The translations under genes were made by a program, and so were the position numbers. DNA of 64,000 nucleotides from AC-32 sp963821495. Its GTDB lineage: Bacteria > Actinomycetota > Thermoleophilia > Gaiellales > Gaiellaceae. The notes beneath the pieces are model-generated. The model was not told the DNA's origin, did not search any database, and was given only the letters and a program-made list of their open reading frames with translations. The DNA is taken from the NCBI GenBank assembly GCA_963821495.1, contig CAWGEA010000004.1, forward strand, positions 152,230-216,229, given 5' to 3'. Position 1 is the stretch's first letter. Each line of letters begins with the position of its first letter. Shown one piece after another: positions 17,617-25,255 of this stretch.

Positions 17617-18402
17617 TCAGCGCGACCGTCTGAAGCTCACCACGAGCGTCTCCTCGACCCCTGGAAGCAGACCGTTGTCGCGCGCAACGGCGTGGCAGTT
17701 CGTCCGGGCCCTCGAGAGGATGACGCCGGGCGGGGCGCAGCGGAGCGTGACGTCGAGGTCAGGGTTGAGGAAGTTGATCACGTACCGCGGGAAGGGCAGG
17801 TCGACGTCCGTACGGCACCGGTAGGCCGGGAGGCTCGAGTGTGCTCGCGCCGAGATGCTCATCGTGACGTTCCCGCGGTAGTGGCGTGTGTCTCTGACCG
17901 AGTAGAGCCAGGTGCTGAACAGCGGCGTCGAGAACGTGCCGCAACCCTTGGGCGCCAACGTCGCCGGCGGCTCGTCGCAGTTCTGGTACGTGCCGGAGAG
18001 CGAGCGCGTCCACTGGGCAGGCGTAGCCACCTTCAGCGGGGCGAAGTCGTTGGAGCCGAGCTTGCTCCCGTTGGCGAAATACCGGCGCGCCAAGACGAGC
18101 GTGGTGATCCTCGGGCCTCTGCCGATCCCCGGGATCAGCGTCTCGAGTACGAACGCCCTGACGTTTCGACGTGTCCGGTAGATAACCGTCTCCGAGGACT
18201 GGGCGCGGAGAAACTGCGTCCCGCTCAAGCCACACATGCCCTCCGCGTTCGCAGACCAATGCATCGAGTAGGTGCCTCGCACCGAGACCTGGAACCAGCC
18301 GCCGTTGATGACCCGGAGGATCGGCGGCCTCGTCCCGACCGCGGCGCCGGCCAGAGCGAGCACTCCGACGGCGGCGAGGGCCGCCGCGCCACATCGCTTC
18401 AC
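17617..18402 (-). CDS. secreted hypothetical protein
   Basis: 261 residues from GTG 18402. A signal peptide (AALAAVGVLALAGAAVG) is followed by a beta-rich exported region with six or more cysteines (MCGLSG, YQNCDEP, PKGCGTF, YRCRTD, LRCAPP, TNCHAV), suggesting disulphides. No family recognised. It is separated from DUF1697 by 13 bp in the same direction, so it may be co-transcribed. Confidence 0.65.
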   Translation of the reverse strand: MKRCGAAALAAVGVLALAGAAVGTRPPILRVINGGWFQVSVRGTYSMHWSANAEGMCGLSGTQFLRAQSSETVIYRTRRNVRAFVLETLIPGIGRGPRITTLVLARRYFANGSKLGSNDFAPLKVATPAQWTRSLSGTYQNCDEPPATLAPKGCGTFSTPLFSTWLYSVRDTRHYRGNVTMSISARAHSSLPAYRCRTDVDLPFPRYVINFLNPDLDVTLRCAPPGVILSRARTNCHAVARDNGLLPGVEETLVVSFRRSR

Positions 18403-18465
18403 GACGTGATTCTGTGCCGCGCCGGGGTGGCGTGCAAGTCCCGGGCGCGGGGCCGGTTACCGTGC

Positions 18466-18520
18466 GCGAAGCCGCGGATGCCTTCGGGCTGCTCAGCGGC
18501 GACCTCGACGCGGTCGACGC
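18466..18520 (-). pseudogene. decayed acylphosphatase 3' fragment
   Basis: On the minus strand this stretch reads VDRVEVAAEQPEGIRGFA, compared with VERVEVADEQPEGLRGFA at the C-terminus of the intact acylphosphatase (20034-20300). Nucleotide identity is about 80% over 55 bases. No upstream domain or start remains. It is a non-coding remnant of a second acylphosphatase gene. Confidence 0.75.
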
Positions 18521-18565
18521 GCCCTGATGACCGGATGCTCGCCGGCAACCACCTGCGCATGAAAG

Positions 18566-18596
18566 CGCGAAGCCCCGCACCGGGCGGGGCTTCGCG
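18566..18596 (-). terminator. intrinsic terminator of the PRC-barrel gene
   Basis: A perfect 13-bp stem, CGCGAAGCCCCGC / GCGGGGCTTCGCG, with a 5-base loop lies 22 bases past the PRC-barrel stop. Read on the minus strand it is followed by the short T-containing stretch CTTTCATG. Confidence 0.7.
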
Positions 18597-18617
18597 AAGG
18601 TCAGGCGGGCCCGGGAG

Positions 18618-18980
18618 CTAGAAGCTCTCGTCGTGCCGCGGAGTGCCGTGCCCGCCGTAGTACGTGCCGAGCTCGTCGCGGTAGCCCTGCTCGCGGTACC
18701 GCTGCTCGTCGAACTCCGGCGCGTTCTTGATCTCGTCCTTCGTCCGGCTGACGAAGATCGTCTCGGTGTCCGGGTCGAGGTCGCGGATCAGGCCCGCCGG
18801 GATCATGACCTTCTTGCCGAAGATCCAGGGACCGGTGTCGACGACGACGAAGCTGCCGCCGACCTCGTGTGTCGCCTCGTCCACCTTGCCGATGTCGCCG
18901 TCGGTGGCCTCGACCTTGAAGCCGCTCAGATCGATGTTCGTTGCCGCGTTCGTGAAGTTCCACATCTCGATGGTCGCCAT
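18618..18980 (-). CDS. PRC-barrel domain protein
   Basis: 120 residues from ATG 18980, with AAGGGGG about nine bases upstream; a GTG two codons earlier is the alternative. The core GFKVEATDGDIGKVDEATHE, GSFVVVDTG and GKKVMIPAGLIRDLD is a PRC-barrel. The domain is found in photosynthetic reaction centre H subunits, RimM and many actinobacterial stress proteins. The C-terminal tail is acidic and Tyr/Gly-rich (REQGYRDELGTYYGG). It is monocistronic with its own terminator; role unknown. Confidence 0.8.
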   Translation of the reverse strand: MATIEMWNFTNAATNIDLSGFKVEATDGDIGKVDEATHEVGGSFVVVDTGPWIFGKKVMIPAGLIRDLDPDTETIFVSRTKDEIKNAPEFDEQRYREQGYRDELGTYYGGHGTPRHDESF

Positions 18981-19108
18981 GACCACACCCCCCTTGAGGC
19001 CGCTGGCCTCGTCGCTTTCGTTCTCGAGTACCCCTCTCTACCCGTGAGACCCCGCGCCAAACTCGAGCAGAAACCGTTGTTTTGCAGGGAGGTTTTGAGC
19101 CTTCTCGA

Positions 19109-19483
19109 CTAGTCCCGGCGCGTCCCACGCCACGGCCCGGGCACGAAATCGAGCACGACGTTCACGGCCCAGACGATGAGCGTCGCCCAGAACAGCGACC
19201 TCAGGCCGTGGATGTCGAAGCCGTCGACGAACAGCTCGGTCAGCCAGAGCATCAGCATCGAGACGCCGAACCAGATCAGGCCGAGCGTGATGAACGCGAG
19301 CGGCAGTGTCAGCAGGCGCAGGACGGGCTTGAGGATCGTGTTCAGGATCCCGAACAGCAGCGCGGCCCTGATCAGGTCCCCGGCCGAGTCGACCTCGACG
19401 CCGCTCAGGATCGCAGTGACGATCGCCAGCACGACGGCGTTCGCGACCCACGAGAGCAGGAGCTGCTTGACGAGGCGAATCAT
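19109..19483 (-). CDS. phage-holin family IV-type membrane protein
   Basis: 124 residues with four hydrophobic helices. The conserved GILNTILKPVLRLLTLPL and FITLGLIWFGVSMLMLWL match the bacterial 'phage holin family' of small 4-TM proteins (superfamily IV). Despite the name these are usually chromosomal and there are no phage genes nearby. A role in envelope permeability is only a guess. Confidence 0.82.
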   Translation of the reverse strand: MIRLVKQLLLSWVANAVVLAIVTAILSGVEVDSAGDLIRAALLFGILNTILKPVLRLLTLPLAFITLGLIWFGVSMLMLWLTELFVDGFDIHGLRSLFWATLIVWAVNVVLDFVPGPWRGTRRD

Positions 19484-19546
19484 CTTGGCTTTGAAGGCGA
19501 TTCGCGGCCGATGGCCGAAAGCCTACGCCGGGCGTAGGCTGGAGCC

Positions 19547-20037
19547 GTGGACGACGGAGGCCCGACGACGCTGGCGCTGCTGCAGCCGACGCGGCGGCGG
19601 GTGTGGGAGCTCCACCACGGTGACGAGAAGGTCGCCGAGCTGCGGCTCCCGGCGGCCAGGCGCGGCGGACGGGCGCAGGCGGGCGGGCGCGAGCTGGAGA
19701 TCCAGGTCCACGGCCTGTTCAAGCAGGAGCACGTGCTCGTGGACGCGTCCGGCGGCGAGGAGGTCGCGCGCGTGCGCGGGCGCACGGTCGACCTTCGCGG
19801 CGTCGAACGAGCAGAGTGGCGCTCGCTCGGCCGCGGCGCCGGTTACGGCCTCGTCGGCCCGGACGGCGAGCCGTGGCTGCGCGCGAAGGCGAAGAGCGGC
19901 ACCTTCCCACGACGGGCCAGATCGAGGTTGCGGCCGGGCACGACGTGGCGGTCACGGCGCTGCTCGCGGCGTACCTGCTGATCCGCAAGCTCGAAGACGA
20001 GGCGGCCGCCACCGCGGCGACCGTCGCGGCAACCTAG
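19547..20037 (+). pseudogene. hypothetical gene broken by a 1-base deletion
   Basis: From GTG 19547 the frame reads well to WLRAKAKSGTFP and then degenerates. One base out of phase, the sequence continues sensibly as TTGQIEVAAGHDVAVTALLA and then YLLIRKLEDEAAA, to a stop at 20037. The span of 491 bases is one short of a multiple of three, and restoring one base near 19909 (TTCC[g]CACGACG) rejoins both halves into about 163 residues. I do not recognise the family: a beta-rich front is followed by one C-terminal helix. It converges on acyP with a 4-bp overlap. Confidence 0.65.
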
Positions 20038-20300
20038 CGGGCAGCGAAGCCGCGGAGCCCCTCCGGCTGCTCGTCGGCGACCTCGACCCGCTCCACGTAC
20101 GCGCTGCGCGGGCCCTCTTCGCAGAGCCGCGTCAGCGACTCGACGGCCTCCGGCGCTCCCTCGAACACGACCTCGACCGTCCCGTCGGCGCGATTCGCCG
20201 CCCAACCGGAGACGCCGCGCAGCTCGGCGGCCCGCGCGAGGGAGTACCGGAAGCCGACTCCCTGCACGCGGCCGTGCACGATCACTCGGCGGCGAATCAC
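20034..20300 (-). CDS. acyP: acylphosphatase
   Basis: 88 residues, the usual length. It hydrolyses acyl phosphates. The signature GRVQGVGFRYSLARAAE contains the phosphate-binding loop and catalytic Arg18; GWAANRADGTVEVVFEG contains catalytic Asn36. It ends EQPEGLRGFAAR. Monocistronic. A decayed second copy of its 3' end lies at 18466-18520. Confidence 0.93.
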   Translation of the reverse strand: MIRRRVIVHGRVQGVGFRYSLARAAELRGVSGWAANRADGTVEVVFEGAPEAVESLTRLCEEGPRSAYVERVEVADEQPEGLRGFAAR

Positions 20301-20329
20301 CGCGGCAGCGTAGTTAGCATCGCTTGCGC

Positions 20330-22204
20330 ATGGATGCCGTCGCCGCGCCCGCCGGGGAGGTCACGCCCGAGCTCACGATGCAGCTCCTACGGCCGGGCGA
20401 GGTTGCGCTCTCGCCCGACGGGTCGCGGATCGCCTTCGCCGTCGCGGCGTCGTTCCGCGAGCGGGGAAAGCCGATCGAGACGCGCCTCTGGGTCGGCGAG
20501 GTGGGCGGCGACCTGCAGCCGGGCGAGGCCGGCTCGCTCCCGCGCTTCTCGCCGGACGGCTCGCGACTCGCCTACGCCTCCGACCACGGCCACGAGGGGC
20601 GGCTCTCGCTCTGGGTCGACGACCGCGAGCTCGGCGAGATCCCGGGCTCGGTCGAGGAGATCCGCTGGTCACCCGACGGCGCGCAGCTGCTCGTGCTCGC
20701 GGCCGACATCGGCGCCGACCGGGCCGGCGTCGAGTCGGCGACGAAGATCGCGCAGGCCGGCGCGGAGGCGGTGGACCCGAAGGTCTTCCGGCCCGCGCGG
20801 TTCTGGCGGCGGCTGTGGCTCGTCGACGCGGCGACCAGCGATACACGCGACGTCACGCCGGAGCAGACAAACGTCTTCGAGTTCGGCTGGGCCGGCGACA
20901 AGGTCGCGGCGGTCTGCACCGAGGAGCCGTCGGAGAGCGCCTGGTACGACGCGTGGGTCGGCCTGATCGACGTCGACGCGCGCACGGTCGAGCGCCTGCA
21001 CGCGCCGAAGTGGCAGCTGCAGTCGCCGCGGATCTCGCCGGGTGGGCGCGTCGCCTTCGTCGAGGGCTTCTCGTCCGACCGCGGCACGCTCGCCGGGACG
21101 GTGCACCTGGTCGGCCACGGCCCGGTCGCGCCCGAGCTGCACGCGGCCCGGATCGACTTCGCCGACGAGGACACGCTCTGGGTCGCGGGGTTTCGGGGCG
21201 CCGGCACCTTCGCCGGCCGCCTCTCGCTCGACGGCTCCTACGAGGAGCTTGCCGGGGGCGACGTCACCCTCGGCCCGCGCTACTCGCCCGCGGTCGCCGC
21301 GAGCGCCGACGGAGCGCGTGTCGCCACCGCGTGGGAGAGTGCCGACGAACCGCTCGAGATCGTCCTCTTCGAGGACGGCGAGCGGCGGACGCTGACGAGC
21401 CTGAACGCCGAGCTCGCGCCGAAGCTCGCCACGGTCGAGTGGCGCGCCCACCGCTGGGAGTCGTTCGACGGGCTCCAGATCGAAGGCCTGCTGGCGCTCC
21501 CGGGCGACCGCGATGACGGGCCGCTGCCGCTCGTGGTGGACGTTCACGGCGGGCCCACCGGCTCCTGGTCGTGGCAGTTCGCGCCGGGCCAGGGGTTCCC
21601 GCAGCTGCTGACCGGCGCCGGGTACGCCGTGCTCCTGCCGAACGTCCGCGGCAGCGTCGGCAGGGGGCCGGAGTTCGCGGAGGCGAACCTCGGCGACATG
21701 GGCGGCGGCGACCTCCAGGACCTCCTCACCGGGGTCGACGCGCTCGTCCGCGAGGGGATCGTCGACCACGGGCGCGTGGCGATCACCGGCGGCAGCTACG
21801 GCGGCTTCATGGCCTGCTGGGCCCCGACGCAGACCGACCGCTTCGCCGCGGCGATGCCGATGGCGGTCGTCACCGACTGGGTCAGCTTCCACGCCACGAC
21901 CAACATCGGGCAGTTCGACCGGCTCTATCTACAGGCCGACCCGTACGACGCGCAGGGCGACTACACGGCGCGCTCGCCCGTCTACCACGTGAAGGAGTGC
22001 AAGACGCCGACACTGATCCTCCACGGCGAGGACGACCTCTGCACGCCGCTCTCGCAGGCGGTCGAGTACTACAACGCGCTCGTCGAGGCGGGCTGCGAGA
22101 CGGAGCTCGTCGTCTACCCGCGCGAGGGCCACGGCTGGACCGAGCGCGAGCATCAGATCGACGCGTGGAAGCGGATCCACGACTGGCTCTCGCGGCACGT
22201 CTAG
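20330..22204 (+). CDS. S9 family prolyl oligopeptidase-type serine peptidase
   Basis: 624 residues from ATG 20330; a TTG two codons upstream is the alternative. Residues 1-370 form a WD40-like/TolB propeller with repeated SPDG motifs (VALSPDGSRIAFA, PRFSPDGSRLAYA, IRWSPDGAQL). The C-terminal alpha/beta-hydrolase domain has Ser489 in GGSYGGFM, Asp569 in HGEDDLCTP and His601 in REGHGW. This is the acylaminoacyl-peptidase/dipeptidyl-peptidase branch; members cleave short peptides. No signal peptide is visible, so it is probably cytosolic. Confidence 0.92.
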   Translation: MDAVAAPAGEVTPELTMQLLRPGEVALSPDGSRIAFAVAASFRERGKPIETRLWVGEVGGDLQPGEAGSLPRFSPDGSRLAYASDHGHEGRLSLWVDDRELGEIPGSVEEIRWSPDGAQLLVLAADIGADRAGVESATKIAQAGAEAVDPKVFRPARFWRRLWLVDAATSDTRDVTPEQTNVFEFGWAGDKVAAVCTEEPSESAWYDAWVGLIDVDARTVERLHAPKWQLQSPRISPGGRVAFVEGFSSDRGTLAGTVHLVGHGPVAPELHAARIDFADEDTLWVAGFRGAGTFAGRLSLDGSYEELAGGDVTLGPRYSPAVAASADGARVATAWESADEPLEIVLFEDGERRTLTSLNAELAPKLATVEWRAHRWESFDGLQIEGLLALPGDRDDGPLPLVVDVHGGPTGSWSWQFAPGQGFPQLLTGAGYAVLLPNVRGSVGRGPEFAEANLGDMGGGDLQDLLTGVDALVREGIVDHGRVAITGGSYGGFMACWAPTQTDRFAAAMPMAVVTDWVSFHATTNIGQFDRLYLQADPYDAQGDYTARSPVYHVKECKTPTLILHGEDDLCTPLSQAVEYYNALVEAGCETELVVYPREGHGWTEREHQIDAWKRIHDWLSRHV

Positions 22205-22243
22205 GTAGTTGGCGACCCGAGCGAAATCCGCGGCGATATTCGC

Positions 22244-22272
22244 TTGCGACTTCCGTCTCACGCCGGTATTGT
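22244..22272 (+). promoter_or_regulatory. putative sigma-70-type promoter for the 42-residue small protein
   Basis: TTGCGA, a 17-bp spacer and TATTGT lie 35 bases before the small ORF at 22307. Each hexamer matches the consensus at four of six positions, and the spacing is ideal. Confidence 0.4.
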
Positions 22273-22306
22273 CTCGCACCTATTAACGGCGAAAGGAGGT
22301 AGAGAC

Positions 22307-22435
22307 ATGAGTGGTCACTTCGCGGCGAATCGCCGAATCGTCCTTTCCGCGACGGCGACCGCGTTCGCCTTCGCGGCGTTCGGCGACGGCGGTCTCAACC
22401 TTCGGGAAGTCCTCGACTGGAGGCGCTCCGGCTAG
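22307..22435 (+). CDS. small hypothetical protein (42 aa) with consensus Shine-Dalgarno
   Basis: The ATG at 22307 is preceded by GAAAGGAGGT, ten bases complementary to the 16S rRNA 3' end, at good spacing. The product is 42 residues: a basic start (HFAANRR), a hydrophobic middle (IVLSATATAFAFAAFG) and a polar end. It has its own plausible promoter upstream and a strong terminator downstream, so it is a compact monocistronic unit. No family recognised. Confidence 0.6.
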   Translation: MSGHFAANRRIVLSATATAFAFAAFGDGGLNLREVLDWRRSG

Positions 22436-22463
22436 GCAAAGCATCAGAGCGACGTCCATCGAG

Positions 22464-22495
22464 GGCGACCCCCAGGGGTCGCCTTCGTCGTTTCT
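22464..22495 (+). terminator. intrinsic terminator after the 42-aa gene
   Basis: The stem GGCGACCCC / GGGGTCGCC is perfect over nine pairs with a 2-base loop and is followed by TTCGTCGTTTCT. It sits 28 bases past the small-protein stop. Confidence 0.75.
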
Positions 22496-22539
22496 GAGGC
22501 GAAAACCGCCGCCGGAGTCACCAGAAAGGAGCAGCGGCA

Positions 22540-22563
22540 TGTTGCTCGGTACAACGACATAGG
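22540..22563 (+). other. possible 7-codon leader ORF
   Basis: AGAAAGGAG stands nine bases before ATG 22540, which opens a 7-codon frame (MLLGTTT) ending in TAG. It lies between the terminator at 22464 and the next small gene. A leader or uORF role is possible. The rest of 22496-22726 shows no other coding signal. Confidence 0.25.
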
Positions 22564-22738
22564 CCCAGTCGATCCCGACTTGGAGCAGCGGCTACCCGAT
22601 CATTCGGCTGCAAAAATGAGCGCGACAATGTAGCGCCCGCGATAGCATGCCCTTTTTCGGAAGCCGCACGTAATACCTCCTCTCTGCCGGGACTCGACTT
22701 GGGATCGTCGAGACCAGAGGCGAAAGGAGGTGAACGAG

Positions 22739-22927
22739 GTGTTCTATTACGATTCCGACTTCCACCGTCAGCGGCAGCGCGAACGGATGGCGGAGATCCG
22801 GGACGAGTACCGGCGCGTCCAGGCGGCGAGCGGGCAAAGGGCGAGCGCCCGGATTGCACGCTATGCACGGTCGGTGTGGTCGCAGGTGCGGGTCATCCCC
22901 CGGCGCGCACCCGTCTTCCGCGCATGA
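22739..22927 (+). CDS. small basic hypothetical protein (62 aa) with consensus Shine-Dalgarno
   Basis: GTG 22739 is chosen because GAAAGGAGGT ends seven bases upstream; an in-frame GTG at 22730 overlaps the Shine-Dalgarno itself. The product begins MFYYDSDFHRQRQRERMAEI, with a long charged helix and a strongly basic C-terminus (RIARYARSVWSQVRVIPRRA). It could bind nucleic acid or ribosomes (inference from charge only). A GC-rich hairpin follows at 22946. Confidence 0.6.
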   Translation: MFYYDSDFHRQRQRERMAEIRDEYRRVQAASGQRASARIARYARSVWSQVRVIPRRAPVFRA

Positions 22928-22945
22928 AGGTGGCGCCTGCCGGCC

Positions 22946-22993
22946 AGAGCCGCGCGTCTCACCCGGGAGCGGGATCCCGAGGCGCGCGGCTCT
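22946..22993 (+). terminator. hairpin terminator after the 62-aa gene
   Basis: AGAGCCGCGCG pairs perfectly with CGCGCGGCTCT (11 bp) around a 26-base loop that itself contains a CTC...GAG mini-stem. It lies 18 bases past the stop and is followed by GTGCGTGTGG. Confidence 0.5.
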
Positions 22994-23103
22994 GTGCGTG
23001 TGGTCAGCCGGCGGCGTGACACGGGCCGTGCTCCCAGACGCCGACCAGTTGCCGGCGGGACGCGGAGAAGCCAACCCAGAGGTCGACTCACGCTGGCGTT
23101 CTC

Positions 23104-23940
23104 TCAGCCGGAGCCTGCGCGTAGCGCAACGAAGGCCGCGACGTCCTCGATCTGCTTGACGCTCAACCGGTCGCCGAACGAGGGCATCCCGCCCCCACCG
23201 GAGCGCACCTTGGACGCAGCGGTGTCGAAGTCCGGCCTCGCCGAGTCGAGGTTCGGGCCGATCTGGCCGCTCGCAGCGGCGGCCTTCAGCGTGTGGCACG
23301 ACCCGCAGCCGGCGGTCTTGAAGACCGCCGCGCCGGCCACGGGGTCGGCGCCCGCCGGGAGCACCTCGTGCTTGACGTGCCGCGCCGGCGAGGCCGTGTT
23401 CTGGCTGTAGAGCCAGAGCGCGCTCGTCCACCAGACGGCGATCAGGAGCGCGAACAGCAGCCCGCCGGCGAGCGGGAGCACGAGACGCGGGAAGCGGTGG
23501 AGCCGGACGACCGTCACCTTCGCCGCGAAGGCGCCGTACACGGCGCAGCCGAGCAGCGAGTGCGCGAGCACGCGCCCGGTCGGCGAGCGGAAGCCGAGCT
23601 TGAAGATGCAGTGGTAGGCGACCGGCAGCGTGCAGACGAAGGCGAGCCGGCCCGACCAGCGGTGAGCCGGGTTCACCCAGGCCGGCTTCTCCCAGGGCAG
23701 CTTGCGAAAGATCCAGGCCGCAGTCAGGAGCTGGAAGCACGCGAGCGCGACGGCGACGGTCGCGAAGCCCGCCTTCAGGTGCAGTGGGTCGCTGAAGAAG
23801 AGCCGGAAGTAGCCCTTCGAGCGCGGGTCGTGGGCCGCGAGCAGCCCGGCGGTCAGCGAGCCAAGCGCAAACGCGACCAGCGGCACGGCGAGCCACCGAT
23901 ACGACCGCTGCCCGGGCGCTACTGCGGCGAGCTCCGTCAC
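23104..23940 (-). CDS. DUF6529-type membrane protein with C-terminal cytochrome c domain
   Basis: 278 residues. About five membrane helices (residues 15-190) with conserved His residues (AHRWSGRLAFVCTLPVAYHC, LAHSLLGCAVYGAFAAK) resemble the DUF6529 membrane module, possibly haem b-binding. A c-type cytochrome domain follows: haem motif CGSCH near residue 213 and a distal-Met segment GGGMPSFGDRLS. It ends SVKQIEDVAAFVALRAGSG. It is probably a membrane-tethered electron carrier on the outer face. It is monocistronic, so its partner is unknown. Confidence 0.82.
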   Translation of the reverse strand: MTELAAVAPGQRSYRWLAVPLVAFALGSLTAGLLAAHDPRSKGYFRLFFSDPLHLKAGFATVAVALACFQLLTAAWIFRKLPWEKPAWVNPAHRWSGRLAFVCTLPVAYHCIFKLGFRSPTGRVLAHSLLGCAVYGAFAAKVTVVRLHRFPRLVLPLAGGLLFALLIAVWWTSALWLYSQNTASPARHVKHEVLPAGADPVAGAAVFKTAGCGSCHTLKAAAASGQIGPNLDSARPDFDTAASKVRSGGGGMPSFGDRLSVKQIEDVAAFVALRAGSG

Positions 23941-24046
23941 TGCACTATCGAATCGCAGCAGCAGCGTCGAGGCAACCTGCCGGCGATACGGCGAGGCACC
24001 GCCCTACAGCGACGTCGAGACGGTCCTCGGCACTACTCTCGGCGGG

Positions 24047-24637
24047 GTGCTGGAGCTGGAAACACCGGTCGGCCCCGCGCGGGTCGAGCTCGACTCCGCC
24101 GACTCGCCGGCCGGCGTGCTGGTGCTCGGCCACGGGGCCGGCGGCGGGATCGGCTCGCCCGACCTCGTCGGCGCGGCGGAGGCGGCACGCGCCGCCGGCC
24201 TGAGCGTCGCGCTCGTCGAGCAGCCCTACCGGGTCGCCGGACGCCGATCGCCCGCCCCGGCCGCGCGGCTCGACGCGGCGTGGGTCTCGGTGATCGCGCA
24301 GCTCCCACTCGAGGGCCTGCCGCTCTTCGTCGGCGGCCGCTCCTCGGGCGCGCGCGTAGCCTGCCGCACCGCCGCAGAGGTCGGAGCCGCGGCAGTGCTC
24401 TGTCTGGCGTTTCCGGTTCACCCTCCCGGCAGGCCCGAGAAGAGTCGGCTCGCCGAGCTCGACGCCGTCGAGGTTCCGACGCTCGTCGTCCAGGGCGAGC
24501 GCGACCCGTTCGGGCTCCCGCCGCCTGGACCGAACCGCACCGTCGTCACCGTTCCGGGAACCCATTCGCTGAGGAGTAGCTCGACGGTGGCGGAGGCCGT
24601 CTCGGCGTGGCTTCGCGAGCGCGTGCGCTACGCTTAG
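24047..24637 (+). CDS. alpha/beta hydrolase of the KANL3/Tex30 type
   Basis: 196 residues. GVLVLGHGAGGGIGSPDL is the oxyanion strand-loop and LFVGGRSSGARVACR holds the nucleophile (GGRSSGAR). PTLVVQGERDPFG carries the acid and VPGTHSL the His. This matches the small dienelactone-hydrolase-like family found next to many actinobacterial housekeeping genes. Substrate unknown. Start is GTG 24047. Confidence 0.8.
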   Translation: MLELETPVGPARVELDSADSPAGVLVLGHGAGGGIGSPDLVGAAEAARAAGLSVALVEQPYRVAGRRSPAPAARLDAAWVSVIAQLPLEGLPLFVGGRSSGARVACRTAAEVGAAAVLCLAFPVHPPGRPEKSRLAELDAVEVPTLVVQGERDPFGLPPPGPNRTVVTVPGTHSLRSSSTVAEAVSAWLRERVRYA

Positions 24638-24671
24638 AGCTCCACAGAGCGAGTACCTGGTCGGCTCAATG

Positions 24672-24706
24672 CCTCCCATCTACCGTTCGCGAGAGGTAGA
24701 AGGAGG
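24672..24706 (+). promoter_or_regulatory. 5'-UTR hairpin that sequesters the cspA Shine-Dalgarno
   Basis: CCTCC (24672-24676) can pair with the GGAGG Shine-Dalgarno core (24702-24706), and TCTACC (24679-24684) with GGTAGA (24695-24700), closing a 10-base loop with a small internal loop. The ribosome site of cspA would be masked until the stem opens. Confidence 0.45.
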
Positions 24707-24716
24707 TGTTTTTTCT

Positions 24717-24929
24717 ATGGCTACAGGAACAGTGAAGTGGTTCAACGACGCCAAGGGGTACGGGTTCATCACCCCTGATGACGGCAGCGGCAAGGACCTC
24801 TTCGTCCACCACACCGCAATCTCGGGCGACGGCTACAAGTCGCTCGCCGAGGGCGCGAAGGTCGAGTACGAGGCCGCCGAGGGGCAGAAGGGTCCCGAGG
24901 CTAAGAACGTCGTACTGACGGCCGGTTAA
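24717..24929 (+). CDS. cspA: CspA-type cold shock protein
   Basis: 70 residues from ATG 24717 behind AAGGAGGT. A single cold-shock domain: GTVKWFNDAKGYGFI contains RNP1 (KGYGFI) and DLFVHHTAI contains RNP2 (LFVHH). It binds single-stranded RNA and acts as an RNA chaperone. The 5'-UTR carries a hairpin that can mask the Shine-Dalgarno. A 12-bp GC hairpin follows the stop. Confidence 0.95.
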   Translation: MATGTVKWFNDAKGYGFITPDDGSGKDLFVHHTAISGDGYKSLAEGAKVEYEAAEGQKGPEAKNVVLTAG

Positions 24930-24938
24930 CCGAGCGTC

Positions 24939-24966
24939 GGCGCGCGCCGCGGCTGCGGCGCGCGCC
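24939..24966 (+). terminator. 12-bp GC hairpin between the two cold-shock genes
   Basis: GGCGCGCGCCGC pairs perfectly with GCGGCGCGCGCC around GGCT. No T-run follows, and the next gene's Shine-Dalgarno begins eight bases on. It may be a partial terminator or an mRNA-stabilising stem. Confidence 0.5.
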
Positions 24967-24988
24967 GCCTCCAAGGAAAGGACAACCA

Positions 24989-25246
24989 TTGCGAGGACAG
25001 ATGCTCTGGTTCAACGAGGCCAAGGATCACGGTTTCATCATGACGGACGAGGGCGAGCGCCTCGCGGTCGCAGGCGAAGGCTTCGCCGTGGGCGAGCGGC
25101 CCGTAGGCCGCTGTGCGCACAAGGTGGTCACGTTCGAGATCGACGACAGCGGCGAGACCCGACAGGCGCGGAACGTGGAGTTCGAGCGGGAGATCTCGGC
25201 GCGGCGCGCCCGTCTGGGCGCCGCCAGCCGGGGCATGCGGCGTTAG
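24989..25246 (+). CDS. divergent cold-shock-domain-like protein
   Basis: 85 residues from TTG 24989, with AAGGAAAGGA eight bases upstream. The N-terminal half, MLWFNEAKDHGFIMTDEGER, matches the first strands of a cold-shock domain with a modified RNP1 (KDHGFI). The RNP2 motif is absent: its place reads LAVAGEGF. The tail is basic (RRARLGAASRGMRR). It probably arose from a cspA duplication and may have altered RNA binding. Confidence 0.65.
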   Translation: MRGQMLWFNEAKDHGFIMTDEGERLAVAGEGFAVGERPVGRCAHKVVTFEIDDSGETRQARNVEFEREISARRARLGAASRGMRR

Positions 25247-25255
25247 GAGGTCTGA

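Noticed and set aside
19109..19483. Prophage signal from the holin-like gene
   Set aside because: No integrase, capsid, tail or lysin genes are near, and this family is commonly chromosomal.
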